Positions 11,608-24,486 are shown, counted from the stretch's first letter. The stretch is DNA of 64,000 nt from Drosophila persimilis (GCF_003286085.1 NW_020825343.1:682001-746000), one strand, 5' to 3'. The notes: generated from the letters alone by a model not told the origin. Program-made: numbers and translations.

Positions 11608-12616
11608 GCAGGCAGGGAGCGGGAACTCCCATCGAGGACTGACTTTGAGGTCTCGTCGTTCCGCTCCTGTCAAGCGGCCGCCATTCAGCTCGCATGCAAA
11701 TCAGCGAGGCGCCGGGATGCGAAACGGGTGGCTTGGCCCGCGCCGTTCAGACGGAATGAATGGGCCGAACCAAATGTTCAATTTTATGGGCCAACTCCCA
11801 GTCGTTCCTTTAGGCGTTCACATGTACTCTCCTGGTAAAGAGCCTTGGTGGATTATTAAAATATGAACTGCTTTGAACTATCTCTTAGTCGGACCATTAA
11901 TAAATTCATTATTATGTTGTACAGCTAGGATACCCCGATTCTTGTTTTTTATGGGATAGCTAAGACAAAAAAATTCCCAAAAGTAGTCCACCTTGTTTAA
12001 TTTTCAGGCCAGAACCATGGGCAATAAAAGAACTTTGAGTGAAAACTCCAGAGAGTTGGCCTATACCCTTTATACATATATCATTTTAATACAACAAAAC
12101 CTCGACGCCTCTTTGTTTGATTCTTTGGGTCCTCGATCTAAGCCCCCAACCCCATAACCACTTTCGGTCAGTTCCCTATTGGATTGGGAGTCTGGCTATC
12201 TCCGTATAACTAACTAAAAACCATTCACTTACAAAAAATCCCAACAACAGTCAACAACTAACCAACTGGGCAACGAAAACCAATTCAATTTGATGTACGA
12301 GCTTCAAAATAAATCTGAGCGGGGAGTTTAGGGTCTGAGGGTCCTTTGCTCTCAGCATTTCTAGGGAGATATCCTCTATATGGCCAAAGCATATTAAAAT
12401 TCAATTACTTTGCATGCTCTGGCAACACAAGTGCAGCGAGAAATTAAATGAAATAAATTCTCAGTTCAGATTTTTAATGAAAAAGAGAGGGTTACAAAAT
12501 AGATGATAAAAACAACGGAAATTCTCTAAAAATAGTAACAAAGATTGCTCATACGCACTGTGACTGTGTGACGCGCACAACAGCGCAGCAGTGCAGGAAC
12601 AATCCAACAGAACGGA

Positions 12617-12655
12617 AAGAGGAGGAGGAGGAGGAGCAGGAGGAGGAGCAGGAGC
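12617..12655. repeat. (GGA)n trinucleotide tract
   Basis: About twelve GGA/GCA units, a polypurine run. Confidence 0.8.
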
Positions 12656-12875
12656 TCTGAAATACTAAACTGTCCGGCATGTTTGATGCACAAATCCCTC
12701 AACTGAAATAGATTTACGTCACTGCCAGCCGACGCGTCGGCAGGGGTTCGCTAGATGGATGGAAGGAGGTGCAGTGTGTGGGGAAGGGTTTTAGCCAACT
12801 GCAATTGCAATTGCGTTTGCTAGCCATTTTTGGGAGTTGCCTCTGAAGCTGCTGCCCGCTCTTGGCTTTGGCAAT

Positions 12876-13070
12876 TTATTTGCAAATATTTTTCAACATC
12901 AAAAATATGCATTTCCTTTCCCCTGCACATCCCTCGGGCCGACCTTCCAAAGTGCAGCAGTTGTTAGATTTTATTCCTTTTCGTTCCTCTACGGCCGACA
13001 CGGCGTAAGCTGAAGCAGCAGATCCATCTGGAGCACCAGGGATATCTATTTTATTATAGGATTCTGTCAT
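12876..13070 (-). CDS. Candidate small ORF, 64 residues, unknown
   Basis: It starts with ATG in a favourable context (CACAATGACA). The N-terminal half, MTESYNKIDIPGAPDGSAAS then AYAVSAVEERKG, has a balanced, soluble-protein composition unlike the surrounding intron. The C-terminal half is Cys-containing (CCTLEGRPEGC). No domain, signal peptide or splice signal is clear. It may be a chance frame, a small translated ORF or a partial exon. Confidence 0.2.
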   Translation of the reverse strand: MTESYNKIDIPGAPDGSAASAYAVSAVEERKGIKSNNCCTLEGRPEGCAGERKCIFLMLKNICK

Positions 13071-14184
13071 TGTGTACGACAAACCAACCTTATTAGACTA
13101 AGCTTTCTGCCTTATTCCTACACTTTATTTGCTGTCTAGATTTGCTTGGGCTTAAACTTTCTGTTTAGATTTTTATAAAATTCCATTGCGCATATGCCGC
13201 ATTTCCCATGCATTTTCATCAAATTTATAAATCATCTAGGAATAAAAGAAGAGGTACGGTGGCATGGTAGTGATGATGCGAATTTATCCTGCCACTCAGT
13301 TGTGGAGCCCATTGACACATCTCGCTTTTGATTTGCCAAAGCCATTAGCACATCGCAGAGGAACAGACTGCAGGCGGCAGGAGGACTGCAAAAATATCAC
13401 AATGGCCGGACAGGACACTCTCTCCAACAGCTGGACACTAATTCGCACCACACATGGGCACACAGTGACTCTGGGACGCACATACACACTCTCAGGGACA
13501 CATGGATATAGAGACACGCAGGTGACCAACGCTTTTCCCTTTGCGTGCGTGGCCTGATGAGTTGTCACATGTCGACGCCTGCAATCCGGCAATCCGGCAA
13601 CCCGGCAGTCCTGTATTTTCACTCTCTGGTTCTCCAACATCTGCCTAAGTGCCTGTCAGTGTCTGTGTGAACGTGAGTGCCAAAAACATTTGACTGAAAA
13701 ACTATCGAGATGAAATTATGCAAAGTTTGGCTGCAAACATTTTTTAATTAAAGGCATTTTAGCCTGCGTCTGCGTTAGGATGATTTCGAACCCATTGCTG
13801 GACAACCGGCTTGTTAAATGCCAAAAACACGCTTCACTGATTCGCCAGATGCCAGGGGGACGAGGATCGAAGCCGGATAAAAGAGTTTGCAGCTGCAAAA
13901 ATTCTGCTTCTGGCAGGAAAATTCGATTATTCTATTCCGCTTCTTACCCCGACAGCCCAGTAGTTGGGACTGGGCTCAGATTCATTCATTTTCATTTACT
14001 GCTCCAGTTGTCAAGTTCTTAGATGTCTTTGGGGGAACCCGACTATATTTTAGGGAAGAGCTACCAAAGCCCCGGTATATTCGGGAAATACTCGAATTAA
14101 ATTTAATTATTTAATCGCCCAATTGGCGTCGTTGCAAATATTTATTTCATGCTCTTTCATTAGGCTCAGAGTTACTAAATCTCT

Positions 14185-14505
14185 TTAATTGTAATCTCTT
14201 TTGTAGAAACGTCTTTCCATTGCGCTTTTGTGAAAGCATACAAGAAAAGAAGGGGTCGTCACAGCAAACAAGAAAGAGACAGACAGAGAGTGAAACAGAA
14301 AGCCTAATATTGCCTGGCTAAGCGCACTCTTCATAAAAAACGAAAAGCCGACAGCAAGGGACACATAAACCAACAAAGAAATAGAGCCAAGGGCCGGACC
14401 AGTGAGCAGGACCATGATGGTAATGGAGATAATGCTCAGCCCGACGATGATACCGCCTCGAGGCCTCCTCAACCAGACAACGAGAACCAGCCACAACTTA
14501 TCCAT
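14185..14505 (-). CDS. Candidate small multi-pass membrane ORF, 106 residues
   Basis: The frame begins ATGGATAAG and encodes MDKLWLVLVVWLRR, then PRGGIIVGLSIISITIMVLL and further hydrophobic stretches (SLLVYVSLAVGFSFF, LFHSLSVSFLFAV), ending in the basic tail MERRFYKRDYN. Two or three membrane segments would be predicted. The first hydrophobic part uses GC-containing codons, which argues mildly against chance; the remainder is T-rich and could be chance. The GGIIVGL motif resembles WGIIIGL in the ORF at 15433-15588. Confidence 0.2.
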   Translation of the reverse strand: MDKLWLVLVVWLRRPRGGIIVGLSIISITIMVLLTGPALGSISLLVYVSLAVGFSFFMKSALSQAILGFLFHSLSVSFLFAVTTPSFLVCFHKSAMERRFYKRDYN

Positions 14506-15432
14506 TTATGGCGCTTCATTTTTATACAACAAACACTTGGCACGGCACGCATCACTTGACTTGATTTTTAATTGTGCTGCTCTGCATTTCAATTGAAATA
14601 TTAAAGCGGGTGCGGTGCGGATGCGAATGCGGGTAAGAGTGAGAGTCCGTACCCAGCGGGTTGCCACACAGCTCCGACCTCCACTTAGCTCCACCCCCTC
14701 GCAGAAATCACTCACTCAGTCTCGCAGTCGGTTCTGGCTCTTTCTGGATGGAAACGTGCTGCACCATTTCTTTCAGTGTAACACAGTTCATCCTCAGCTC
14801 TTGTTCAACAGCTTGTCAGACAGACAGAGACCCAGCCCGAGCCACACCCCTGCGCAGACAGTAGTCAGTTGTAGGCCTTTTGAGGCATAAAGATAACTTA
14901 AGTTGTCGCCACCGGAGGGACAAAGTTCAGCAGCAGCAGCAGTCGCTCTTTAGCTTGAGGGGAGGCACTGGAGTTCACGTTTTTCTGCCAACAGAGGGGT
15001 TGTCGGGTTGAGGAGTATACCGAAGAGGATGCTTATATAATAAAGTGATTCGAGTGCTCGCTGTGCAATGACAGCTCTTGCAACGGGTTGTCCATGGAGC
15101 TGGCTGCCAGATGAGCAGCGGCTCTGCAGCATTCAAGAAATCATGAGCAGGTCTATAAATTCTATAAGCAGACAGACAATTAAAAATTCCATTTGTGGCC
15201 GCGTAGGGCAAATATACCCCCGACCCAATCACTGAAGGCTCTGTACAGTGCTTCCCCAAACGAGACAGACCCCTCCCCCGATTGTTGCCGCCCAGAATTG
15301 AATCGAAGGAATCGATAAAACTATTGCTCTATTCGATTTCTACTTTGGGTTCCGTTTGATTAGTGCAAATCAAAGCAAAATTATGCTGAAATATCCGACC
15401 TGCAGCAGGAAGTCTCCGTCGCTCAAGGTCCC

Positions 15433-15588
15433 TCACATCCCCACAATAGAGCGTCCCACGAAAGGAAGAAACACCAGTCCAATGATGATGCCCCACATCC
15501 AGTCGCAGCCGCAGCTCGAGCCCGGGCCAGTATTTGTCAGACGACCTGAAGCAACGTCTTCTGGTGCTCTAAATGGAAGTAAACGCAT
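15433..15588 (-). CDS. Candidate small single-pass membrane ORF or terminal exon, 51 residues
   Basis: The frame starts MRLLPFRAPEDVASGRL, then GPGSSCGCDW and a hydrophobic segment WGIIIGLVFLPFVGRSIVG before TGA. A possible 3' splice site (GTTGCTTCAG then GTCGTC) sits in the middle, so the C-terminal 36 codons or so could be an alternative last exon that adds a membrane tail. It lies on the same strand as the bru-3-like exon. No family was recognised. Confidence 0.2.
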   Translation of the reverse strand: MRLLPFRAPEDVASGRLTNTGPGSSCGCDWMWGIIIGLVFLPFVGRSIVGM

Positions 15589-18500
15589 ACAAGGCCATCA
15601 AGAAATAGATGCGGGTTCCGGATTTGCTAGTTCTTATACGACAGAGTCTTAGTGAAGAACCACAATAAATTTTTACCGTTTGAAAAGTGTACCTTTATTG
15701 GAAACTTTTATTAAACGTCTCTTGAAAATCAGACACTAAAAATAGTCCCAAACGAAGGATACTTTTCCCGCAACACTTTCCACAGATAAGCAACAAGAAG
15801 AAGGAGGAAAACTTTGTTCGGCTCTCAATAAACCACCATTGTGTGTGGAGGAGTCGTAGGAGAAAATTGTTAGTGCAATTTTACAGTTAAAAGACGGCGG
15901 CTACTCGTAGTCGGAAAATTATCTCTGAACGGGTGGCTGTTGACCGCAGAACGACGACAATTTGTGTCTAGTGCGGTGCCAAAAATAAAATGTTTATCGT
16001 GGCCAGTTCTCTCGCTCTCTTGAGTTCTTTTTTACGGGTGCAGTCAATAATTTTAACGTCTAAATGTATACCAGGTTCCACCTTATGACGCAGAAAGAGT
16101 TGAAAGAGACCACTCTTTGAAAGGCTTTAAAAATCGGTCACATAGGTGGCATAAACGCGACTCATTTATTTATTTATAAGCCCAGAGTCACAGCCAGAAC
16201 CAGCGCTAGACAGACAATCGGAGGAATCGAGCTGATTGCTTGGCTATATATTCACGTCCCTCGGCTGACTAATTAATTTTACACCGTTTATCATTGCGTT
16301 TCGCGCGCATATAGCTTAAGCCATACAAATCAATCACCGGAGAGTTTAAGCATGGGAATTGGAGCTCCCTGTTCAACGAGGTCGGGTCGGGTCAGGGCGG
16401 GGTCGGGGTCGGTGGCCAATTAGCAAAGCATACACAATAGTACACATACTCTTTGCATGGCGCCAGGCCGCCGCCAGGAGTACGACGGGACAACCACGAC
16501 AACGTCAGCGTGGTAAGCACTTAAGACAGATGAATGAAGTGGCAAACACGGCAGACAGCTCCAGTGCCACAGTCAGTGCGAGTGCGAGTCCGAGGCCCGA
16601 GAGTCCAGCTCAGAGGCGTCGACTGGCCGCCGACATTTACAAATCAGCAGTCATTATTTAGGGGGCTCCGACCGGACGGAGCAGCGCAGAACAGAACAGG
16701 GATTGGACCCAATCCTGCGATGACTTTAATTGATTTTAGCAAAGTTTCCATATCAGAACGTTCCATAAGAAGTTAACAATTTCTCGCATGGGTGTCATCG
16801 GCAGTTGAAGGAGCATGAGAGTGAGCTGAGGACTCCAGCCAAAACAGGCACTTAATAAGCAGAAAAAGTTTCCGCCAAGAAATATTATGCAAAGTTCAGC
16901 AGTTAAAAATGAAATGTTGCAAAAAATTCAAATGAAAATTGGATATGATGAAGTCAAAACTTTCAGTCAGAAGACAGACTGCGGTTATGACTGGGCGAAA
17001 GACTGTGAAAGTGGCTCCAACTTCTGGGGCCTGGGCTGCAAGACTTGCGTTACGTTTCCCCCTGCTGGGTTTATGGTGGGAGGCCGCTTAATGGCAGTCC
17101 CAGGCTCAGGCCCCTTCCTAACCCAGTCTGGCTAGACAGTCACTCAACATAAATAGACGCAAGAGGCTAAATCGTTGACTGCAGGAGATCTTCTACTACT
17201 TCTCTCACTCTCAGCCCAAGCCTAACCAGCGTTTGCAATCCGTAAAAAAGAAAGCAAAGCCAGGGAAAAAGATGGACAAGTACAAAAAAAAAAAAAAAAC
17301 GAGGAAAATGCAACAAGAAGAGATAGAGCGAAAGCAAGTGCAAATAAAATGGGGAAAACCGAGGCAATTTTTCAGCTTCATTAAGTAACCGCAAAGTTTG
17401 TTTTATGTGCGGTGGGGATACAAGCCAAGCCAGAGAAGCGGAGAAAGTCAGAAAAATGGCGAAGTGAGGGATACATATGAGAAAAGCGGAGCAGGGAGTG
17501 CAAAAAAAGTTAAAAATCTGGTCATTAGACAACGTAAACAAAATATTAAGCATACGCCAAGTGGTCCAGAGTGAAAATTAATGGATCAAGGAGTAGAGAG
17601 CTAGAGCATTGAAAATGGAAACAAATTTATCAAGCAAACACATTTAGTCGAGCAAGAAAAGTGTTCATATGGAAGGATGATCAGACTTTATATAAATAGA
17701 GACATCATCTATTGGTGAACACACTCAGTGTCTCTCTGCTCTGGTCAACAATCCCCCGAGCAAACAAAAAGATAATCAATGCCTTCCCAGGAAAGAGCTG
17801 CATTAAGTATACGCCAGAACTATATGCAAAATTGCTTGCAGACTCAGAATCCGAAGCACTAATAAACTCATAAGGAAACCGACCAATACTCTCCATTGTT
17901 GGTAGAGCACTGCCAAGGCCCAAACAGTTTTGGCCATGGGACATTGACAAATATCTAAAGCGCCAGGAGCAGAGCCACAGCCATAGCCAAAGCCATAACC
18001 AGAATAGACTTGGCCAAAGGAGATTGGCTGCATTTTGTGTTAACTCAGCAACAATTGTCGGAATTGGAAGGTGCCCTGCTATCACTTTGCAGATTGTTCG
18101 GTTTGGTTGGGTTGAGCCTTTGGCTGGGTTTCAGCTTTGGCTCTGGCCTTGGTCTCGACGTCAGCTTTGGATGGCCGCCAGGCAGGGAGGAAATTAAAAT
18201 TTATATGGCATACAAAGCGAGGCAGATGCTGACTGCAGAACCATGGCCCACTGATGGAGGCATATTCTGGAGGTCTGCTATTTAGCATGCCCTCTAAGCC
18301 ACATTCTTGGTCGTGACCGAGACGGTGGTAAGGCTGGAGGCGGAAAACGTTGCTGCCATTAATCTGCCAATCGGCCATTTACCGCTCTGCCAAGTTGTTG
18401 CCAATGGTTTTCAACTGGGTTAAGTGATTTGGCATTCCATCAATGATAGTTTTTTTCTTCGTACTCAATCCCCAAACACTTCCTTAGTATAATTATAGCC

Positions 18501-19639
18501 TTTCCCTGCCTATGCCACATGTATAGTTCGCCATGCGGTGGGGTTGAATGCATTGGGCTAATCAACAGTTGGACGGAAAAGGCGGAATGGCCCACAACGG
18601 ATGTTTTATCTGCCACCATATCAGAAGATCTGACCGCTGGCGAGTCCTGGGAATCGGACATAGGGCCGGACACTCCTCGTGTGCGTGTACAATTTAAATC
18701 AATTATGCGTTTGGGGCCTAACCATATAATTTTGCAAACATGTTGATGAACAGGGCCGGAAGAGTCACAGTAATAAGAGCAGAGCGCCATTTCAGGAAAA
18801 TTAATGAGTCGTGCAATTTATGGACACTCCTATTCTCTGTGATAAAAATAAATCCTTCCAAAGCAATATGGGTCGCAATATTGGTATTGCAGGTATGACT
18901 ATGTTCTGTCTCTGCAAATGCATTTTATCTGACATTTGATTTAAAACGTATTACCGCACACCACTTGACGAACAGCTCTACACACATAATATCTATTCTG
19001 AAAGGAGGAAAAGAATCAGGAACTGGTGCAGGAATAGTACTAAGCGATAGGGCAGGACCAGGACCCAGACCAGGACCAGAGCCTGGAGTGTAACGAATAA
19101 AGGCCGCAAGCCAAAGACAACTGCAAAAGTTTATAGGGACACATTTTTATTAATGTGCTTAAGGAAAAAAGGCCCAAAAACTGGTATCTAAATTACGACC
19201 CAAAAGTGGAGGTGAAACAGGTGCAGAACAGACTGTGAACAGACGCAGACATTCCCGGGCTTTAAGTTGATGTCGGCACAGTGACAGTGCCAGACGGAAA
19301 GGCACACCCGAAGCCAAACCATACGGCAGACAAAACATGTACTTACGTAGGATATTGATTGATTTATTGCGACTTCTCTGGCTCTACACATGCACGCTCG
19401 CACTTCCCTTGCGGCTTTGCACAATGAATGTCGCACACACACATTGTCGGCTGGGGGCCTGTGGCAATTTTTGGGGAAAATATTAAATGGATCTGAAGGG
19501 GCAATTGCAATCGAATGAATGCAGCAGGTTTTGAATCCTTCTAGGGAATGTGTCAGGGGGAGATCAAGGAACCCCCCACAGATGTTACTCACTCTGTTTT
19601 TTTTTTTTGTTTTTCTAGTGCGAATTGCTTTCTTCAGTC
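15589..19639. other. Intronic sequence, no gene recognised
   Basis: Contains the GGGTC tract and short degenerate AAAGCC/GGCTTT hexamers near 17980-18180. The modest plus-strand open frame at 18519-18746 has no recognisable domain. Confidence 0.5.
16379..16414. repeat. GGGTC pentamer tract
   Basis: Repeated GGGTC/GGGGTC units with one GGGTCAGGGC interruption, G-rich on the plus strand. Confidence 0.6.
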
Positions 19640-19662
19640 ACTTACCTGAAACAGAGAGAAAT
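19640..19662 (-). promoter_or_regulatory. Recursive splice (ratchet) site, zero-length exon
   Basis: On the minus strand, a pyrimidine tract TTTCTCTCTGTTTCAG ends at 19646 and is joined directly to GTAAGTG beginning at 19645. A juxtaposed 3' and 5' splice site of this form is the consensus for recursive splicing in long Drosophila introns. It lies on the coding strand of the bru-3-like gene, about 14.6 kb downstream of its exon, where such a site would be expected. It could also be the donor of an undetected short exon. Confidence 0.6.
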
Positions 19663-22600
19663 CGAGATTAGAAATTGCACAATTCATTTCACTGAAACAG
19701 CAAACAATGTTTTCCTATGACCTTAAACCATTCTTCTGTTCGAGTACTCGTCCACCTTCCTCCACCGAGCAGCCTGCTTGTTCGAGAACCTAATTCCCAC
19801 ATCATCAACAATTGACAGCACATGACGCACATTTTTGGCATATGTATATTCGTTTAGGGAAGGGAAGCCCCTTCGCAGCCCCTTCTGAATGGCAAATATG
19901 CATAACGGCCTAACCCAAAAACTATGCCTGGCCCTGTGTGGCCCTGTAGCCTCCCTCCACTCGGTGGATATCCACTTCCCCAGACGAAAACAAAAACCGA
20001 AGTACCGAAAAAGCGATAGCAAAACAATATACAAGGAAAGAAGAGGAAGAATTTCTGGCGCAAGGCCAATTCGGAACACGGACACACACACTCGAACACG
20101 GTCCCATGTCTGGGTAGGAATCATACATAAAGCAATCCAAAGGAGAAGCAGAGAGATTGAGAGACTGAGAGCGAACCCTCGTACGGACTGACGACTGACT
20201 GAGAAAAGGAGCAAAGGAATTAGTAAGTGTTTTGTATTGTTTTCGATTGTTTGTTGGCACCCGAGCATAAATATGATATTGATGAGGATGCACACTCAAC
20301 CCCAGATAGAGGGCACCAGAAAGTAGGAAACAAAACGAGCAGATTCTTGTAGGGTGTTTTGTGAGAATTTTATTTCAGGCAGAAGGAAGGCCCCCAAGGA
20401 GTAACCAACCGAATTAACTAGTAATTTTTGGGAGCACTTTAAACCAAGCTGACTACACGAAGGTCGCAATAAAAGGAACAAAATGAGTGGTGTTGAAAGA
20501 GATTTGAACACTTGAAGACGACTAGCCCAAGCACCAAGAAAAAGTACCTATAAGGAGTACTCCAATGAGAAGTTTTCTTGGGTTTTCTACCACCTTAAAG
20601 AATGCTCAAGATGCTCTCCCACTTAGCGCCTAAAGCCGCTTAAAACGAGGTGAGATGGAAGCCTGGAATGCGCAGCCAAGCAAATCCTGCAGCGAACACT
20701 TCTAATGGATACCTCCCTGCCACAGCCAACACTCTCTCTGTATCTCTCTCTTACTCTCTCTACGAATACATACTTACACATACATATATAGAAGAGTTTG
20801 ATTTATTGCCCCTCCTTCAGTCACCCACTTCACACTCGACACTTTGTGGCTCTCCAATCAGCGTAAGTTGATTGAACTTTGCATAATTTAGAACGACGAC
20901 AGCGAAGACGATGATGGCTTTCTCTTACTCTACCTTGATGTCATCAACTTGGCCACTGCCTCTAGCTGTTGAACTCAGTTATTAACCAAGACCTACACTT
21001 AGCACCCCAATACGAGGCTCAACAGATTCCTAGGCCAGAGTTCTGCTTTTCGTATCTGTTTCTGTTTGCAGTTAAATATTTTTGTTGCTTTGCAGGTGGT
21101 GAATTGATTTCTTAATGAAATACTCGTATATTAAGGCTTATGACTTTCTCAATGTGGTCATGACTATAATTATTTTTCTCCCCACTTTCACATTTTTTCA
21201 AGACCTGGTCACTAAATAATTATAGGCTTTTTAGCTTTTAAATACATTTTTGCTACATTCTGACAAAACTGGCTGCGTGCTTGAATATTTAATCAACATT
21301 TTATATGCATATTTGTGCTTTCTTAGACCCCACCTTCTCCGCCACACCCACAGTCCTACCGTCATGTGTAAAGCGATGATGTGGGGCGCACTTGCACCTG
21401 CAACTTTGTAGTCTAACAACAACTACTGCTCCTCCCACTCTGCCACACACTCGGACCACTTCCCAGCCGTGTTGGCATTTAAAAGTTAGAGCTCAGTGGT
21501 GCTAGCACAATGTGCTTGGGTGGGTGGTGCCGAGTGACTGGCATAAATCACTGGGCGCCACGCAGTATGCAACATTATTTTTAGTTCAGCATTGTAAATA
21601 CTCGCTGTACCTTTATGGCTAAAAAAAATGCGATGTCAGGTCTTTCTCATTTTCGTCACACGCATTAGGTAAAGTTTTCTGTGCTTCAGAGGATTAGTTC
21701 CAGGTGGTGTCTAGGCAGGTCCCCTCGTTTGTCGTTGACATCACTACGGGGCCAGGGCCAGGACCAGGAAATCCGCGACTGCGTTTTATTAACCCCTTGT
21801 GATCGATCCCCTTAGAAGGAATACGAGTTGGCATTAGGCGCAAGTTCTTTCGCAGTCTTGAATCTTTAGAGCTAAATAAACGGGAAATCGGAGTCAGATC
21901 AGACCTTGGGTTAAAAGGAGAAGCCAACTTTGATGAACCTTAAGAGTCCCTATACCATTTGGGAGAAACAGGAAACTAAAACATTAGTGTATGTTTAAAC
22001 TGACTTTGTTTATCTCAAACAACCCAGGATCCGGCCTAGCCAGGAGAGCACATCTTCATCTACATCTATAGCCATGTCCCGAAAACCTCCTACATAACAA
22101 GAAGAGGAGGAAAAAAGCACCAGAGCACGCATGCATCTGGGAAGCAGCTGGAGTATGTCCTTTCCTGGACTTGTAAACTGCATTTGAAGAATTTACACAA
22201 AATTAAATTGAATTTACGCTACGCTTGCACAAAATATCAATGAATGTCATGTAGTGAAACAAACAGAAAAAATGCAAGGAGTAGAGAGAGAGAGAGAGAG
22301 ACACAGAGATTGGGAAAGTAGTTGAAGGCATGTCCATGGCAATGGAAGGACGCTCCAGAGCACCACAAAAAGTCAGCTGCTTTCTATCAAAATTCAAATA
22401 GTATTTTCTTTGCTCGTCTCCTGCTGTCGTCTGCTTGTTTAGCATGCGTGATAAGCAGCCAGCAAAAAGCGATTTCCAGGACACACACTCCATCCCACAC
22501 CGCACACCTATCCCCCACGTCGTTGCGAGTCCTTGCAGCTTGTCCATGTAGTTTGTTGCTTGTTGCATGGCTAAACAAGGAAGCGGAGTGAAAGCGTGGG

Positions 22601-23228
22601 CTGGATTTGGGGAACATGGACAGCAAACTATAGCAGCCGCGCGTGTACCCATCTCAGCCCCATCCCTTCTGTTTGTTCCACGCACAGTGGAGCCTCTCCA
22701 CATACGTGCAGCAAATGAATCAAAACTTCAAACAGCATCAGGCGGCAAAGTTAAGCCATCTAACATACACATGTGTTGAAAGCTCGAAAGGGGTGGAAGG
22801 GCAGGAAGCTGGGAAAGCCATATATATTATTTAAAGATAATTCTAAAAATGCTCAAGTAGAATGTAGTAGGATCCATGCATGTTTTAGGTATCCAATGTG
22901 TCCTTTGTAAAATCTTAAAAATTTTACCCCAACTTTCATCCAAAAGCTACAGAAACTTTGGACGTATTAACCATTGGCTTGGTTATTTTTTAACCTGCCT
23001 AGCATGTAATCTTTAAAGCTAAAGGATCATTTTTGTTACGAATAAAGATATTGTTTCGCTTCCTGCTTTTTATTGCCGCCATAAATATAACCATTAAATA
23101 AATGATCTCTGGTGAGTTCAACCCCTTGAATTTCATTGTGCATAATTATATCTGTCGCAATAACGGAAAACAGAAATGAGCGAATTTTAATGATTATAAT
23201 AATTGTTAATTTTTATCATAAAGAGCCA
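19663..23228. other. Intronic sequence, no gene recognised
   Basis: Contains a (GA)n tract. A 190-codon minus-strand open frame at 19723-20295 is hydrophobic and pyrimidine-derived, with no recognisable domain. Confidence 0.5.
22283..22302. repeat. (GA)n microsatellite
   Basis: Uninterrupted GA repeat, about 20 bp. Confidence 0.85.
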
Positions 23229-23355
23229 TTATTTTTTTCCCTTTGATACTCCCTTCTTTGGCATAGCTGGACCGGACTTCTGTGGGGGATTCTTTTTGCT
23301 ATTCTGTTGGGCCTCCCGTCGTTTTTTATGCTTGGCAGAGGCACATAGAAATATC
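23229..23355 (-). pseudogene. Basic C-terminal-like coding relic, unknown parent
   Basis: The minus-strand frame between two stops reads KIFLCASAKHKKRREAQQ, then NSKKNPPQKSGPAMPKKG and VSKGKK before TAA. The Lys/Arg/Gln-rich composition resembles the basic tails of ribosome-biogenesis or translation-factor proteins. It is only about 41 codons and has no start codon. It could be the 3' end of a decayed retrocopy or a chance frame. The parent was not recognised. Confidence 0.22.
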
Positions 23356-24478
23356 TTTCATAAATCATATATCCCCCATAATAGGTCGACAAAAAAGTCC
23401 AGTTTGAAACACTTATTAAAATTCCAGATAGCATTCAAACAATATGGATCTGCAAGGATATCAGAACATTCGGCTCGCAAGTCTTTACGTCCTATTTTTG
23501 CTGTCATTAATATGGACATTAAGCATAAAGTTTTATGTTGCTGTTGCTGCTGTTGTTTTCTGCGGTTTTAATCAGGGATCGCTTAAAATATGCAATTAAT
23601 TGCAATTGTCGCTCGGCACTTTGGAGCCGCTGTCTGTGTTTACCTTTACCAGGGAAATGAAAGCATCATAACTTTGCCACATGAATATAATTAAATTGTT
23701 TCATTTCTCGCACAGCAGTGAGCTCCAAAGGAGCGGGCAGGCGTTAAGGAAAACATTTTTACATTGTCATTTACAACAACAAAAGTTTAACAACAACAAT
23801 GTCAGAAAAAATTGATGGGCTGGCATTTCTACGGGTAGTTGAAACAGGAATTTACAGGGAAATAATAACAATCCCACTCACTTAATGTCAGAACTATCAG
23901 AACAATCAGAATCTACGATTTTTCCATTGCATTCTGAAAAATATTTCAGTTCCAACCATCCCATAATATGCTGCGGATGGCTGTCTTTCGTGATTCCATT
24001 GAATCCATATGTACAGGCGTTAAGTGACTATTACCTGCATTACGTATAAAAACCAATCTCGTGTTTTTGACACAACATATTGGTAAGTCTTTGGTTTAAG
24101 GCACATGGGGCTTGGCTAAGATTAAGATTAATATAATTGGATCCCTCTACAAGGGATAGCTTCGAGTACTCTGTCGAAGAGGCGAGGGTTCCCGATAGAA
24201 TATCTATGCAATCTCTGTATGAAGTTCTGAACATTATATTTTCAATCATTATGAATTTGGTAACGTTCGTTAGTAACCCTTTTAGATATTTTTTTTCCCC
24301 CATTTCAGTAAAAATAGGTCCCGAAATAATTGCTTATTACAGCTGCTGACAGAGCTCATTAATTGCCTCCGGGGAAGTGTCGTCCGAGTAACTTTTTGCA
24401 CCTCGATTCGCGGAGATAAAGAGAGAAAAAAGTTCAGGCCAGTGCAAACAGGTCGGACTGAACTTTCGCTCCCTTAGC

Positions 24479-24486
24479 TGACGTCA
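24479..24486. promoter_or_regulatory. Perfect CRE palindrome TGACGTCA
   Basis: This is an 8-bp CREB/ATF consensus in intron sequence. Further perfect copies are at 11173-11180 and 63166-63173. About one copy is expected by chance in 64 kb. Confidence 0.2.

Larger units (their letters stand above)
9257..12875. other. Intronic sequence, no gene recognised
   Basis: Contains the GAC and GGA tracts, a perfect CRE palindrome at 11173-11180 and a GC-rich patch at about 11560-11840. The 175-codon minus-strand open frame at 10185-10712 shows no domain and is treated as chance. Confidence 0.5.

Noticed and set aside
19723-20295. 190-codon hydrophobic minus-strand frame
   Set aside because: The hydrophobicity follows from T-rich codons; the sequence also stays open in other frames, and no family is recognisable.
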